Source: Parafrankia irregularis (GTDB lineage: Bacteria > Actinomycetota > Actinomycetes > Frankiales > Frankiaceae). Taken from it: a stretch of 64,000 nucleotides of DNA. Of this stretch, positions 23,045 through 32,519 are shown in pieces. A model generated the notes under the pieces. It was not told the DNA's origin and searched no databases. It saw only the letters and a list, made by a program, of their open reading frames with translations. Both the position numbers and the translations under genes were made by a program. How positions within the stretch are numbered: the first letter of the stretch is position 1; each line of letters begins with the position of its first letter. The stretch spans positions 99,294 to 163,293 of the forward strand of contig NZ_FAOZ01000020.1 in the NCBI RefSeq assembly GCF_001536285.1, in the 5' to 3' direction.

Positions 23045-25164
23045 CCATCGCGAAGCGGACGGTCGCCGACAGGACCGCCGAGGCCCCCGATCCCGGCCCG
23101 ATCCGCCCAGACCCGGCAAGCCCCGGTGTATCCGGGGCCGGCACCGCAGCCGCGGCCCCGGCAGACACGGGCCCGGCCGGTGCCGCGGCGGACGAGGCGG
23201 ACGAGGTCGTGACCGAGGTCCTGCTCCGGTGCTGGTTGAGGGAGGTCGGCGCCGAGGCGGGAACGCCGACCGGCCCGGCGCTCCGGCTGCCGCTGCCCGC
23301 GACCGGCCTGGCACTGGACCTCGACATCACCTACCGGTCTCCGACCGGCTGGCACCGCTTCGGCCCGCCGCGTCTGCACGGCACGCCGATCGACGCGGGC
23401 CGGCCCGACGCGGGGCTGCTCGACGCTGGCCTGCTCGCCGCGCTCCTGACCCGAGAAGTGGCCGCCGGTGCGGCACTGCCCCCCGGCACCGCGCGCGGGG
23501 CTCTGGCGCGCATCCTCGACTCGGCGGAGTGGATCACCCGGATCGTCGCCTTCCGTCGCGGTGAGCCCGCCGCCGCGTCGGCGGCAAGTGCGTCGGCGGC
23601 AAGTGCGTCGGCGCCCGGCGAGCCCGCGGATCGGTCGGCCCGCGAGCCCGCCCGCGTGCCGGCCGGGGACGCCGCGAACCGCGCGCCGTTCCTCGTGGCC
23701 GAACGTGCTCTGATCACCGGTCACCCGTTTCACCCGGCCGCGAAGAACCGGGGGGAGGCCTCGGCCGCCGAGACGGCGCGGTACTCGCCCGAGCTGCATG
23801 GGGCGTTCCGGCTGCACTGGTTCGCGGCGCATCCGGGCATCGTCCGCCACGGCGGACCCGACCCGGCCCGAACGCTCGCGTCGCTGCGGGCCGAGGCCGG
23901 GACGGAAACCGGGAACGGAAACGGGAACGAGACCGGGAAGGGGACGGGTACCGGCCCGGTGGCACCGCCGGGTTACCTGCTGCTGCCCGCCCATCCCTGG
24001 CAGGCGCGCACCGTCGGCGACCGCCCGGAGCTCGCCCGGCTGCTCGACGACGGACGGCTGGTGGATCTCGGTCCGTCCGGGCCGCCCTGGTTCCCCACAT
24101 CGTCGCTGCGCACGGTGTGGCGGCCGGACGCGCCGGTCATGCTCAAGCTCTCCCTCGGTATGCGGATCACCAACTCCCGCCGGGAGCTGCACACCGACGA
24201 GCTCGCCCTCGGCGCGGAGATGGCCCGGTACGCCCGGCTGGCCCTGGACGAATGGCTTGGCCGCCACCATCCGGACTTCCGGCTCCTTTCCGAGCCGTCG
24301 TGGGCCGCGGTGCTGCCCGGTGGGCTGGAGTGCGCGCTGCGGACCAACCCGTTCGGGGCCGGGGACCGGGCGGTGTGCGCCGCCGCGCTGATCGCCGACC
24401 GCCCCGACCTCGCCTCCGGGGCGCCCGACCGGTCACGGCGGTCGATGCTCGCCGAGATCATCACAAGCCTCACCCGCCGCGGAACGGCCGCGACCCGCCC
24501 GGCGGCAGCCGGCTCGGCTGTGACCCTCCCGGCGGCGGCCGGCTCGGCGCAGACCGGCTCGGCGGCGGCCAGCCACGTGGCGACCACGACAGTGGCGGGC
24601 GAGTGGTACGGCCAGTACCTGCGGGTACTCATCCTGCCCGTGCTCGACCTTTACCTGCGCCGTGGCGTCGGCCTCGAGGCCCATCTGCAGAACACCGTCG
24701 TCACACTTGACGACCAGGGCTGGCCGGTCACCGGATGGTTCCGGGACAGCCAGGGCTACTACCTGGCCGCCTCCCGCGCCGAGGCAGCGCGGCACGAGGT
24801 TCCCGGCCTCGGGGACGGGCTGCCCGCAGTCTTCGACGACGCGCTGGTCGAGCAGCGCCTCATTTACTACACGGTGGTGAACAACGCCCTCGCCGTCATC
24901 GGCGCGCTCGGCGCCGCCGGGATCGCGGACGAACGGGTACTGCTCGCACAGCTGCGTGCGGAACTGGTCCGTGCCCGCTGCGGCCCGGGCGGGCGGGCGC
25001 GGCGGGGCCGGGCGCTGCTGAACCGCCTGCTGGATGCCCCGACCCTGCCCTGCAAGGCGAACCTGCGCACCTGCGTCGACGGCCGCGACGAGCTGGTCGG
25101 CCCCGTGACCTCCCAGTCGATCTACGTGGAGATCCCCAATCCAATCGTGGAGGTCCGTCCCTGA
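23041..25164 (+). CDS. IucA/IucC-family NIS siderophore synthetase (first)
   Basis: A 707-aa ATP-dependent synthetase that condenses a carboxylate such as citrate with an amine or hydroxylamine. Family motifs are clear: GHPFHPAAKNRGE (about residues 224-236), ELHGAFRLHWFAAHP, YLLLPAHPWQ, and PTSSLRTVWRP with LSLGMRITNSRRE, the ATP/citrate-binding core. The C-terminal FhuF-like part holds HLQNTVVTLDDQGWPV. The start is TTG 23041, overlapping the previous stop (TTGA). It is longer than the usual 580-620 aa because of an Ala/Pro-rich N-terminus and Gly/Thr/Ala-rich inserts. It occupies the rhbC position. Confidence 0.92.
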   Translation: MTIAKRTVADRTAEAPDPGPIRPDPASPGVSGAGTAAAAPADTGPAGAAADEADEVVTEVLLRCWLREVGAEAGTPTGPALRLPLPATGLALDLDITYRSPTGWHRFGPPRLHGTPIDAGRPDAGLLDAGLLAALLTREVAAGAALPPGTARGALARILDSAEWITRIVAFRRGEPAAASAASASAASASAPGEPADRSAREPARVPAGDAANRAPFLVAERALITGHPFHPAAKNRGEASAAETARYSPELHGAFRLHWFAAHPGIVRHGGPDPARTLASLRAEAGTETGNGNGNETGKGTGTGPVAPPGYLLLPAHPWQARTVGDRPELARLLDDGRLVDLGPSGPPWFPTSSLRTVWRPDAPVMLKLSLGMRITNSRRELHTDELALGAEMARYARLALDEWLGRHHPDFRLLSEPSWAAVLPGGLECALRTNPFGAGDRAVCAAALIADRPDLASGAPDRSRRSMLAEIITSLTRRGTAATRPAAAGSAVTLPAAAGSAQTGSAAASHVATTTVAGEWYGQYLRVLILPVLDLYLRRGVGLEAHLQNTVVTLDDQGWPVTGWFRDSQGYYLAASRAEAARHEVPGLGDGLPAVFDDALVEQRLIYYTVVNNALAVIGALGAAGIADERVLLAQLRAELVRARCGPGGRARRGRALLNRLLDAPTLPCKANLRTCVDGRDELVGPVTSQSIYVEIPNPIVEVRP

Positions 25165-26591
25165 TGTCACCCTCCGCCACGGCCCCCGAGCCGTTCGACC
25201 TGCTCGGGGTGGGACTCGGCCCGTTCAACCTGTCGCTGGCGGCGCTCGCCGACGGCGTGCCGGGCGTGCGGGCCGTCTTCCTGGAGCAGCAGGACGCCTT
25301 TCACTGGCATCCGGGGCTGCTGCTGGACGGGACGACGTTGCAGGTTCCCTTCCTCGCCGACCTGGTGACCCTGATCGACCCGACCAGCCGGTGGTCGTTC
25401 CTGTCCTACCTGCGCGAACACGACCGCCTGTTCCGTTTCTACTTCTACGAGCGGTTCCACCTGCCGCGGCGTGAGTACGACGACTACTGCCGGTGGGTCG
25501 CGCAGTCGCTCGGGTCCACCCGGTTCGGGACGCGGGTCGATGCGGTGCGCTGGCGGCCGGGCAGCGAGCTGTTCGAGGTGACGGTCAGCGGCCCGGACGA
25601 GTCCGCACCCCGCGTGCTCACCGCCCGCAACCTCGTGCTCGGCCTCGGCACCGAGCCGGTCGTCCCGCCGGCCTTTGCCGGCGTGCGCGGCCGGCGGGTG
25701 TTCCACTCGGCCGACTTCCGCGGGCAACGCGACCAGCTGGCCGGGGCCCGGCATGTCACGGTCGTCGGTTCCGGGCAGTCCGGCGCCGAGGTGTTCGCGG
25801 AGCTGCTGCGCGCCCAGCCCTCGACCGGGCAGTCGCTGGCCTGGATCACCCGCACCCCCGCGTTCGCGCCGATGGAGTACTCCAAGCTGGGCCTGGAACA
25901 GTTCACCCCGGACTACGTGCGCTACTTCCACGGGCTCGACCAGCCGACGAAGGACGCCACCGTGCCCGGCCAGTGGCAGCTCTACAAGGGCATCGACGCG
26001 CAGACCATCGGCGAGATCTACGACCTGCTCTACGAGCGCAGCATCGGCGGCACCGACGCGGACGCACTGCTGCTGCCGAACGTGTCCGTGGAGGCGGTGA
26101 GCCAGCCCGGCGCGGATCACGCGCACGCCCTGCGCCTGCGGTGCCGGCACCGCGCCCAGCACCGCGAGTTCACTGTTGACACCGACGCGGTCGTCCTCGC
26201 CACCGGCTACGCACCACGCCGGCCGACGCTGCTCGACCCGGTCGGCGGGCTGCTGCACCTCGACCCCGGCGGCCGCTTCCGGGTGGACGACCGGTACCGC
26301 CTCGCGACCGCGGCCGAGGTCACGGGACGGATCTACGTCCAGAACGCCGAGCTGCACACGCACGGGGTGGGCGCGCCCGATCTGGGGCTGGGCGCCTGGC
26401 GGGCCGCGGTGATCCTCGACGACCTGACCGACGGGCGGGCGCACCGGCTGCCTCCACCCACCGCCTTCACCACGTTCGGCGCTCCCGAGCCACCGCGAGC
26501 CGCCGTGCCGGACGGGGCGACCGGGGGTGCGGTTCCCGCCCAGCCCGTCCAGCCCGCCGAGGCCACCGAGGCCGGCGGAGCGGGCCGGTGA
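25164..26591 (+). CDS. L-lysine/diamine N-monooxygenase (IucD/RhbE-like)
   Basis: A 475-aa flavin-dependent N-hydroxylating monooxygenase that makes the hydroxylamine of hydroxamate siderophores. LLGVGLGPFNLSLAALA is the FAD-binding motif at the N-terminus, VTVVGSGQSGAEVFAELL the NADPH-binding motif (about residue 196), and VVLATGYAPRRP the C-terminal D/LATGY motif. LLLDGTTLQVPFLADLVTLIDPTS is family-typical. Likely substrate here is 1,3-diaminopropane or an acylated form made by the preceding enzymes. ATG 25164 overlaps the previous stop (TGATG). The Ala/Glu-rich C-terminal tail runs into the next gene. Confidence 0.92.
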   Translation: MSPSATAPEPFDLLGVGLGPFNLSLAALADGVPGVRAVFLEQQDAFHWHPGLLLDGTTLQVPFLADLVTLIDPTSRWSFLSYLREHDRLFRFYFYERFHLPRREYDDYCRWVAQSLGSTRFGTRVDAVRWRPGSELFEVTVSGPDESAPRVLTARNLVLGLGTEPVVPPAFAGVRGRRVFHSADFRGQRDQLAGARHVTVVGSGQSGAEVFAELLRAQPSTGQSLAWITRTPAFAPMEYSKLGLEQFTPDYVRYFHGLDQPTKDATVPGQWQLYKGIDAQTIGEIYDLLYERSIGGTDADALLLPNVSVEAVSQPGADHAHALRLRCRHRAQHREFTVDTDAVVLATGYAPRRPTLLDPVGGLLHLDPGGRFRVDDRYRLATAAEVTGRIYVQNAELHTHGVGAPDLGLGAWRAAVILDDLTDGRAHRLPPPTAFTTFGAPEPPRAAVPDGATGGAVPAQPVQPAEATEAGGAGR

Positions 26592-28546
26592 CGGGCCCGG
26601 AGCAGGTCGAGCCGACGCAGGCCGAGCTGTGGCGCACCGCGGGCCGCGCGCTGCTGTCCCGGCTGATCGCCGAGCTGGCCTACGAGGAACTGCTCGTCCC
26701 CACCACACACACCACCACGCACGCCACAACACCCGCCGCGGCGCCGCCCACGGCTGCGCCGCCCCCGCTGGCCGTTGGTCGGGGCACGTCGGCGCACTAC
26801 CGGATCGAGTGCGGTCCGGCGGCCTACACGTTCAGGGCCCGGCGGGGCACCTTCGGCACCTGGTGGCCGGCGGCCGCGACCCTGCGCCGCGGCGGTGAGC
26901 CGGCCGACGACCCGGTCCGGTTCCTGCTCGACGCGCAGGCGTTGCTGGGGTGGTCCGGCGACGTCCTCGCCGACGTCGTACGCGAGGTGACGGCGACCCA
27001 GCGAGCGGATGTGGAGATCCTGCGCGGGGCGCTGCCCGCGGCGCGGCTGGCCGGGCTTTCCCACCTGGAGCTGGAGGGGCGCCAGGCCGGTCATCCCTGC
27101 CTGGCCGCGAACAAGGGCCGGCTCGGTTTCGGCGTGGCCGACGCGGCCTGCTACGCCCCGGAGTCGGGCGTCCCGTTCCGGCTTCGCTGGGTGGCCGCCG
27201 AGCCGGGTCTGGGGCTGCTCGTCACGCAGGCCGGGCTGACGCCGTCCGACCTGTACGACCGCGAGCTGTCGGCCGCGACCCGGGCGGAGTTCACCGCCGC
27301 GCTGACGGCGGCGCTGATCCGCGGCGGGCGCGCCGGGGGAACCAACGCCGCTGACGCTGACGCGCTGGCGGCGCGGTATGTGTGGCTGCCGGTCCATCCA
27401 TGGCAGTGGGAGAACGTGGTGACGACGCTCTTCGCCGGCGAGCTGGCCACCGGGGCCCTGGTCGATCTGGGCGAGGCACCGGACCGCTACCTGCCGCTGC
27501 AGTCCGTCCGCACGGTGGCGAACATCGACACGGTGGGCGGGCGCGACGTCAAGCTCGCCCTGATGATCCGAAACACCCTGGTGTGGCGGGGGATGTCCGC
27601 GGAGGACGCGAAGGCCGGTCCCGTGGTCTCCTCGTGGCTGACGTCAGTGGCTCGGCAGGATCCGCAGCTGCGGGCGATGGGGGTGATCCCCCTGCCGGAG
27701 GTCGCCGGCGCGACCGTGGCGCATCCCGCCTTCGACTCGCTGGCGGACGCCCCCTACCGCCTGCACGAGCTGCTGGGCGTGCTCTGGCGGGAGCCGGTCA
27801 CCGCCTTCCTCGCCCCGGGCGAACGGGCCCGGACGATGGCCGCGCTGCTCACCATCGGGTCGGATGGCCGAGCGCTGGCAGCCGAGCTGGTGCACCGGTC
27901 CGGGCTGACCGCCGCCCAGTGGCTCGCCGCGTTCCTGCACGCCCTGCTCCCACCGCTGCTGCACTACCTGTACGTGTACGGAGTGGCCTTCACCCCCCAC
28001 GGCGAGAACGTGATCTGTGTGTTCGACGCCGACGACGTGCCGCGGCGCATCGCGGTGAAGGACTTCGGGGCCGACATCGACCTGGTCGAGGGTGACTTCC
28101 CGCAGCGCGCCGCCATAGACGGCGGTGCGAGCGCGCTGTGCCGCCACTGGCCGGCCCGGATGCTCGCCCACTCGGTGCTCTCCGCCGTGTTCGCCGGTCA
28201 CTTCCGGTACTTCTCGGTGGTCGTCGAGGATCACCTCGGGATCGCCGAACCACAGTTCTGGGCGATGGTGCGGGATGCCGTGCTCGACTACCAGCGGGCG
28301 CATCCGGAGCTGGCCGACCGCTTCGCGCTGATCGACCTGCTGGCCCCGTCGTTCGACCGGGTCTGCCTGAACCGCGAGCAGCTGTCGGGGGCGGGCTTCC
28401 ACGAGCGTGCCGGCCGGGACGCCCAGTTCGACGTCCTGCATGGCATGGTCGCCAACCCGCTCGTGGCCACCGGCACACCTGGCGACCGCGGACCATCCGG
28501 CGGCGAGCCATCCGGCGACGGCGAACCGCTCGGAGATGGGCGTTGA
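26588..28546 (+). CDS. IucA/IucC-family NIS siderophore synthetase (second)
   Basis: A 652-aa second synthetase, occupying the rhbF position. LEGRQAGHPCLAANKGRLGFG is the start of the family core, YVWLPVHPWQWENVV and LPLQSVRTVANID with KLALMIRNTLVWRG the ATP-binding region, and TPHGENVICVFDADDVPRRIAVKDFG the FhuF-like C-terminal domain. It differs clearly from the first synthetase, as expected if one adds the first arm to citrate and the other the second. GTG 26588 overlaps the hydroxylase stop (GTGA). The Gly/Asp/Pro-rich tail (last 20 residues) is probably disordered. The final product cannot be told from sequence alone. Confidence 0.92.
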   Translation: MTGPEQVEPTQAELWRTAGRALLSRLIAELAYEELLVPTTHTTTHATTPAAAPPTAAPPPLAVGRGTSAHYRIECGPAAYTFRARRGTFGTWWPAAATLRRGGEPADDPVRFLLDAQALLGWSGDVLADVVREVTATQRADVEILRGALPAARLAGLSHLELEGRQAGHPCLAANKGRLGFGVADAACYAPESGVPFRLRWVAAEPGLGLLVTQAGLTPSDLYDRELSAATRAEFTAALTAALIRGGRAGGTNAADADALAARYVWLPVHPWQWENVVTTLFAGELATGALVDLGEAPDRYLPLQSVRTVANIDTVGGRDVKLALMIRNTLVWRGMSAEDAKAGPVVSSWLTSVARQDPQLRAMGVIPLPEVAGATVAHPAFDSLADAPYRLHELLGVLWREPVTAFLAPGERARTMAALLTIGSDGRALAAELVHRSGLTAAQWLAAFLHALLPPLLHYLYVYGVAFTPHGENVICVFDADDVPRRIAVKDFGADIDLVEGDFPQRAAIDGGASALCRHWPARMLAHSVLSAVFAGHFRYFSVVVEDHLGIAEPQFWAMVRDAVLDYQRAHPELADRFALIDLLAPSFDRVCLNREQLSGAGFHERAGRDAQFDVLHGMVANPLVATGTPGDRGPSGGEPSGDGEPLGDGR

Positions 28547-29976
28547 CAGCGGCCGGGAGTCCCCCGCCCCCTGCGCCGGAGACGATGGCACTGCTTGCCG
28601 ACGGCAGCGTCGACGAGGTGATCGTCGCCGCACCCGACCTGCAGGGCAGGCTGCTCGGCACCGCGCTGTCGCCGGAGTACTTCCGTGAGCGGCTGCTGGG
28701 CGGCGACGGCGTCGGCGCGTGCACCTATCTCTATGCGGTCGACGTCGAGATGGAGACCGGACCCGGCTATGCCTACGACCCCTGGCAGGGCGGTTTCGGG
28801 GATCTGCGGCTGGTCCCCGACCCGGCGACGCTGCGCCGCGCGCCGTGGCGGCCCCAGTCGGCGATCGTGATCGCGGACGCGCTCTGGCCGGACGGCTCCA
28901 CCGTCGAGGTCGCACCGCGGACGGTGCTGCGCCGGCAGCTGGACCGGCTGGCCGGCCTGGGCCTGTGTGCGCTGGCCGGCACCGAGCCGGAGTTCCTGGT
29001 GTTCGAGGAGAACTACCGCGACGCCGCCCGCCGGGACTACACCCGGCTCACGCCGGCCAGCACCTACAACATCGACTACGCGCTAGCCGGCACCGAGCGC
29101 CTGGACGATCTCGTCCGCTCGATCCGCACCGCGATGGCGGTGGCGGGCGCCCGGGTGGAGTCCGCGCGTGCCGAGGTTCATCCCGGCCAGTACGAGATCG
29201 TCTTCGGCTACGACGAGGCGATGCGCACCTGCGACCACCACGTGCTCTACAAGACCACCGCGAAGAAGATCGCCGGTGCGTCGGGCCGCGCTCTCACCTT
29301 CATGGCCAAGTACGACCAGGGCGAGGGGAACTCCTGTCATGTGCATCTGTCCCTGCGCACCACGCAGGGCGGCCTCGTCCTCGCCGCCGCCACGGGCGAG
29401 GACGGGAGCGCGAACTCGGGCGAACGCGGAGGCGGCGGCGGTAACGGAGGCAGCGGCGGCGGGATGTCGGAGCTGATGCGCTGGTTCGTCGCGGGGCAGC
29501 TGGCCTGCCTGGCCGAGCTCACCCTCCTGTACGCGCCGACCGTCAACTCCTACAAGCGGCTGGCTCCCGGCGCCTTCGCGCCGACCGGAATCTCCTGGGG
29601 GTACGACAACCGCACGTGCGCGGTACGGGTGGTGGGCTCCGGGGGCTCGTTGCGGATCGAGCACCGGGTGCCCGGCGGCGACGCGAACCCCTACCTCGCC
29701 GTCGCCGGGATGATCGCAGCCGGGCTGTACGGCATCGAGCATCGACTGCCGCTGGAGCCGCCGCGGGCCGGGAACGCCTTCGCCGCGAACGACGTCCCGA
29801 GGCTGCCCACCTCACTGCGCGAAGCGGCCCGGGCGTGGCGGGAAAGCGCCGTCGTCCGGGCCGCCTTCGGGCAGCCGGTGGTGGATCATCTCGCCTACGC
29901 GGCGGAGGTCGAGCTGGCCGGCTACGAGCGAACCGTCACGGACTGGGAACGCCGACGCTGCTTTGAGCGGTTCTGA
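28543..29976 (+). CDS. Glutamine-synthetase-family ligase (gamma-glutamylpolyamine-synthetase-like)
   Basis: A 477-aa GS-fold ligase, last gene of the siderophore operon. The active-site set is complete: AGTEPEFLVFEE (about residues 145-156), EVHPGQYEIVFG, EGNSCHVHLSL (His266), TVNSYKRLAPGAFAP, WGYDNRTCAVRVVG and EHRVPGGDANPYLAV. The N-terminus APDLQGRLLGTALSP is like GlnA2/GlnA3/PuuA-type enzymes that join glutamate to amines rather than ammonia. No adenylylation-loop signature was noticed. TTG 28543 overlaps the previous stop (TTGA) and follows GGAG; ATG 28585 is an alternative. A Gly-rich insert follows residue 285. Location suggests it ligates an amino acid to the diamine; this is inference. 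Confidence 0.88.
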   Translation: MTAAGSPPPPAPETMALLADGSVDEVIVAAPDLQGRLLGTALSPEYFRERLLGGDGVGACTYLYAVDVEMETGPGYAYDPWQGGFGDLRLVPDPATLRRAPWRPQSAIVIADALWPDGSTVEVAPRTVLRRQLDRLAGLGLCALAGTEPEFLVFEENYRDAARRDYTRLTPASTYNIDYALAGTERLDDLVRSIRTAMAVAGARVESARAEVHPGQYEIVFGYDEAMRTCDHHVLYKTTAKKIAGASGRALTFMAKYDQGEGNSCHVHLSLRTTQGGLVLAAATGEDGSANSGERGGGGGNGGSGGGMSELMRWFVAGQLACLAELTLLYAPTVNSYKRLAPGAFAPTGISWGYDNRTCAVRVVGSGGSLRIEHRVPGGDANPYLAVAGMIAAGLYGIEHRLPLEPPRAGNAFAANDVPRLPTSLREAARAWRESAVVRAAFGQPVVDHLAYAAEVELAGYERTVTDWERRRCFERF

Positions 29977-32401
29977 CACCCTCGTCACCTGACGACGCCC
30001 GGTCGGCCGGGACCGGGCCGGAAGGTGTCCCGTCGGATGCTGTCTCGTCCGACGGGACCACGGCGGTGCCTCCGGCCGGGCCGGCCTCGCTCAGGCCGAT
30101 GCGGGCATGCAGGGCGCGCAGCGGCTTCGGTGCCCACCAGTTCGCCTGCCCGGCGACCCGCATGAACGCCGGCACCAGCACACCGCGGATCAGGGAGGCG
30201 TCCAGCAGGATCGCCAGCGCCGTGCCCAGCCCGAACATCTGCATGAAGCGGACCGAGGACGTGGAGAAGGCGATGAAGGTCACCGCGAGCAGGGCCGCCG
30301 CCGTCGTCACGAGACGCCCGGTGCGGGCCAGGCCGGCGGCGACCGCCTCGGTGTTCGACGCGCCCGCGTCGTACTCCTCCTTGATCCGGGAGAGCAGGAA
30401 GACCTCGTAGTCCATGCTCAGCCCGAACGCGATGCAGAACAGCAGCACCGGCATCGACGTGTCGAGCGTGCCCGGGGTGAAGTCCAGCCACGAGGCGAGA
30501 TGGCCATCCTGGAAGATCCAGACGGCGACGCCGAACACGGCGGTGAGCGTCAGCCCGTTCAGGACGATCGCCTTCAGCGGGAGCACCACACTGCCGGTGA
30601 ACAGGAACAGCAGGACGAAGGTCGTCAGCGCGATGAGCCCGATGGCCAGCGGCAGGTGGCTGGCCATCGTGGCCTTGCCGTCGACGAGCACCGCCGGCGG
30701 GCCGCCGGCCAGCGCCTCGGTGCCGGCCGGGGCGGCGAGGTCCCTGACCTGGTGGACCAGCTCCTGTGCCTGCGCCGAATGCGGCTCCACCGAGGGCACC
30801 ACCCGCAGGTAGGAGGCGTTCTCGGCCGAGTAGCGCTCGGTGGACGCACCGGGCGGCACCACGGTCCGGCCGTCGACCAGCACGCCGGCGGCGCTGTCGA
30901 CCCGGGCGACACCGTCCATCTTCGAGATCGCGACCGCGTAGTCGGCGATCTCGTCCGGACCGGTGGCCTCGGCCGGGCCGGTCACCACCACCACGATCGC
31001 CCCGGCGTCGTTGGAGGAGAAGTCGCTGCGGATGACGTCTCCGACCGCGCGGCTGGAGTTGTCGGCGCGCAGCACCCGGTCGTCCGGCGTGCCGAACTCG
31101 ACGTGCAGGAACGGGGCGCCGAGGACGAGGAGCAGGGCGATGACCGGCAGCCCGGCCAGCAGCGGCCGGCGCATCGTCACGGTGGCCACCCGCCGCCAGA
31201 ACGGCGACTCCACGGTCTCCCGAGGCGCGTTCCCGACGGCGGTGCCCGCGCCGCCCTCGGCACCCGCGGACGTCCCGGCCGCCCGGCAGCGGCGCAGGAA
31301 GCCGAGCAGGCCGCCGACCCGCAGGGCGTTCACCTTCGGCCCGAGCAGCATCAGCACGGCTGGCAGGACGACCACGGCGGCGAAGACCGCGACCGCCGTG
31401 ACCGCGATCCCCGCGTAGGCCATGGACTTGAGGAAGTAAGGCGGGAAGACCAGCATCACGGCGAGCGCCACGATCACCGTCGCGCCGCTGAAGAGGATGG
31501 TCCGCCCGGCGGTGCGGACCGTCACCGCGACCGCTTCGGCCCGGTCCCGGCCGGCGGCGAGCTCCTCACGGAAACGGCTGACCATGAGCAGGGCGTAGTC
31601 GATCCCGAGGCCCATGCCGAGCGCCGTGGTGAGGTTCACCGCGAAGATCGACACGTCGGTGAGGCTGCCCACCACCGACAGCACGGCGAAGCCGCCCAGG
31701 ATGCCCATGAGCCCGATACCCAACGGCAGGAGCGCGGCGACCAGTCCACCGAAGGCGATGATCATGAGCACGGTCGTGATCGGGATCGCGATCGCCTCGG
31801 CCACCGCGAGATCGGCGCCCACCTGGCCGTTGATGTCCTCGCCGACGGTGGCCGCACCGCCTGGGCGCACCGTGACCGGCGAGTCGGCGTCACCCCCTGG
31901 CACCTGGCCGGCCTCGTAGGCGTCCTCGTAGCGGGCGACCAGGTCGCTGGCATGGTCCTCGTCCACGCTGGCGATGACCAGCGCGGAGCGGCCGTCGTCG
32001 GATTTCAGCGGTGGCGCGCCAGTCCAGTAGGACGAAACGTTGGTGACCCCGGGCTGGGCGGCCAGATCGGCGGCCAGCTCGCGCCCGGCCACCGCCACCG
32101 CCGGGTCGTCGACGGCCTGCCCGGTCCGGGTCTGGCCGGTCTGGGTCTGGCCGGTCCGGGTCTGGCCGGTGATGTCGGGACGGGCCGTGACGAGCAGGAC
32201 GAGGTTCGGCTCCCCGCCGAAACGCTCGTCGACGAGGTCGGCGGCCCGACTGGAGGCGGACGCCGGGTCGTCGAAGCCCCCCGACTCGAGCTTGCCGAAC
32301 GCGCCGAGGCCGAGCACGCCGGCACCGAGCAGTGCGATGAGGGTGAGCAGCAGGACGAGACGCGGCCGGCGAGTAACGATCTTCGCTACAGCGGTGAACA
32401 C
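29936..32401 (-). CDS. MMPL/RND-family exporter
   Basis: An 821-aa membrane transporter of the MMPL family. Two repeats each have a periplasmic loop followed by a bundle of helices; GMGLGIDYALLMVSRFREEL and FGLSMDYEVFLLSRIKEEYD are the paired signature motifs carrying the proton-relay Asp. A first helix, VLLLTLIALLGAGVLGLGAF, starts near residue 15. GTG 32401 is used because GGGAGGG lies just upstream and because a 28-bp regulator palindrome lies at 32432-32459, which rules out the longer frame. It is convergent with the GS-like gene, overlapping by 41 bp, and divergent from the tetR gene. Export of the siderophore is plausible but unproved. Confidence 0.9.
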   Translation of the reverse strand: MFTAVAKIVTRRPRLVLLLTLIALLGAGVLGLGAFGKLESGGFDDPASASSRAADLVDERFGGEPNLVLLVTARPDITGQTRTGQTQTGQTRTGQAVDDPAVAVAGRELAADLAAQPGVTNVSSYWTGAPPLKSDDGRSALVIASVDEDHASDLVARYEDAYEAGQVPGGDADSPVTVRPGGAATVGEDINGQVGADLAVAEAIAIPITTVLMIIAFGGLVAALLPLGIGLMGILGGFAVLSVVGSLTDVSIFAVNLTTALGMGLGIDYALLMVSRFREELAAGRDRAEAVAVTVRTAGRTILFSGATVIVALAVMLVFPPYFLKSMAYAGIAVTAVAVFAAVVVLPAVLMLLGPKVNALRVGGLLGFLRRCRAAGTSAGAEGGAGTAVGNAPRETVESPFWRRVATVTMRRPLLAGLPVIALLLVLGAPFLHVEFGTPDDRVLRADNSSRAVGDVIRSDFSSNDAGAIVVVVTGPAEATGPDEIADYAVAISKMDGVARVDSAAGVLVDGRTVVPPGASTERYSAENASYLRVVPSVEPHSAQAQELVHQVRDLAAPAGTEALAGGPPAVLVDGKATMASHLPLAIGLIALTTFVLLFLFTGSVVLPLKAIVLNGLTLTAVFGVAVWIFQDGHLASWLDFTPGTLDTSMPVLLFCIAFGLSMDYEVFLLSRIKEEYDAGASNTEAVAAGLARTGRLVTTAAALLAVTFIAFSTSSVRFMQMFGLGTALAILLDASLIRGVLVPAFMRVAGQANWWAPKPLRALHARIGLSEAGPAGGTAVVPSDETASDGTPSGPVPADRASSGDEGVRTAQSSVGVPSP

Positions 32402-32431
32402 GGGACCCTCCCGAGAGAAGCGATCTCTTGG

Positions 32432-32459
32432 GAGAACAGTGTTCGCGAACACCGTTCTC
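32432..32459. promoter_or_regulatory. 28-bp palindrome, likely TetR operator
   Basis: GAGAACAGTGTTCG (32432-32445) is followed directly by CGAACACCGTTCTC; 13 of 14 bases pair. It lies between the divergent MMPL and TetR genes, 31 bp before the MMPL start, so one repressor could control both. Confidence 0.85.
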
Positions 32460-32519
32460 TGTCAAGACCCTTGTTCTTGGAAGTTGACACCGATCGCATT
32501 CTGGCCGCAGCATGGCACG

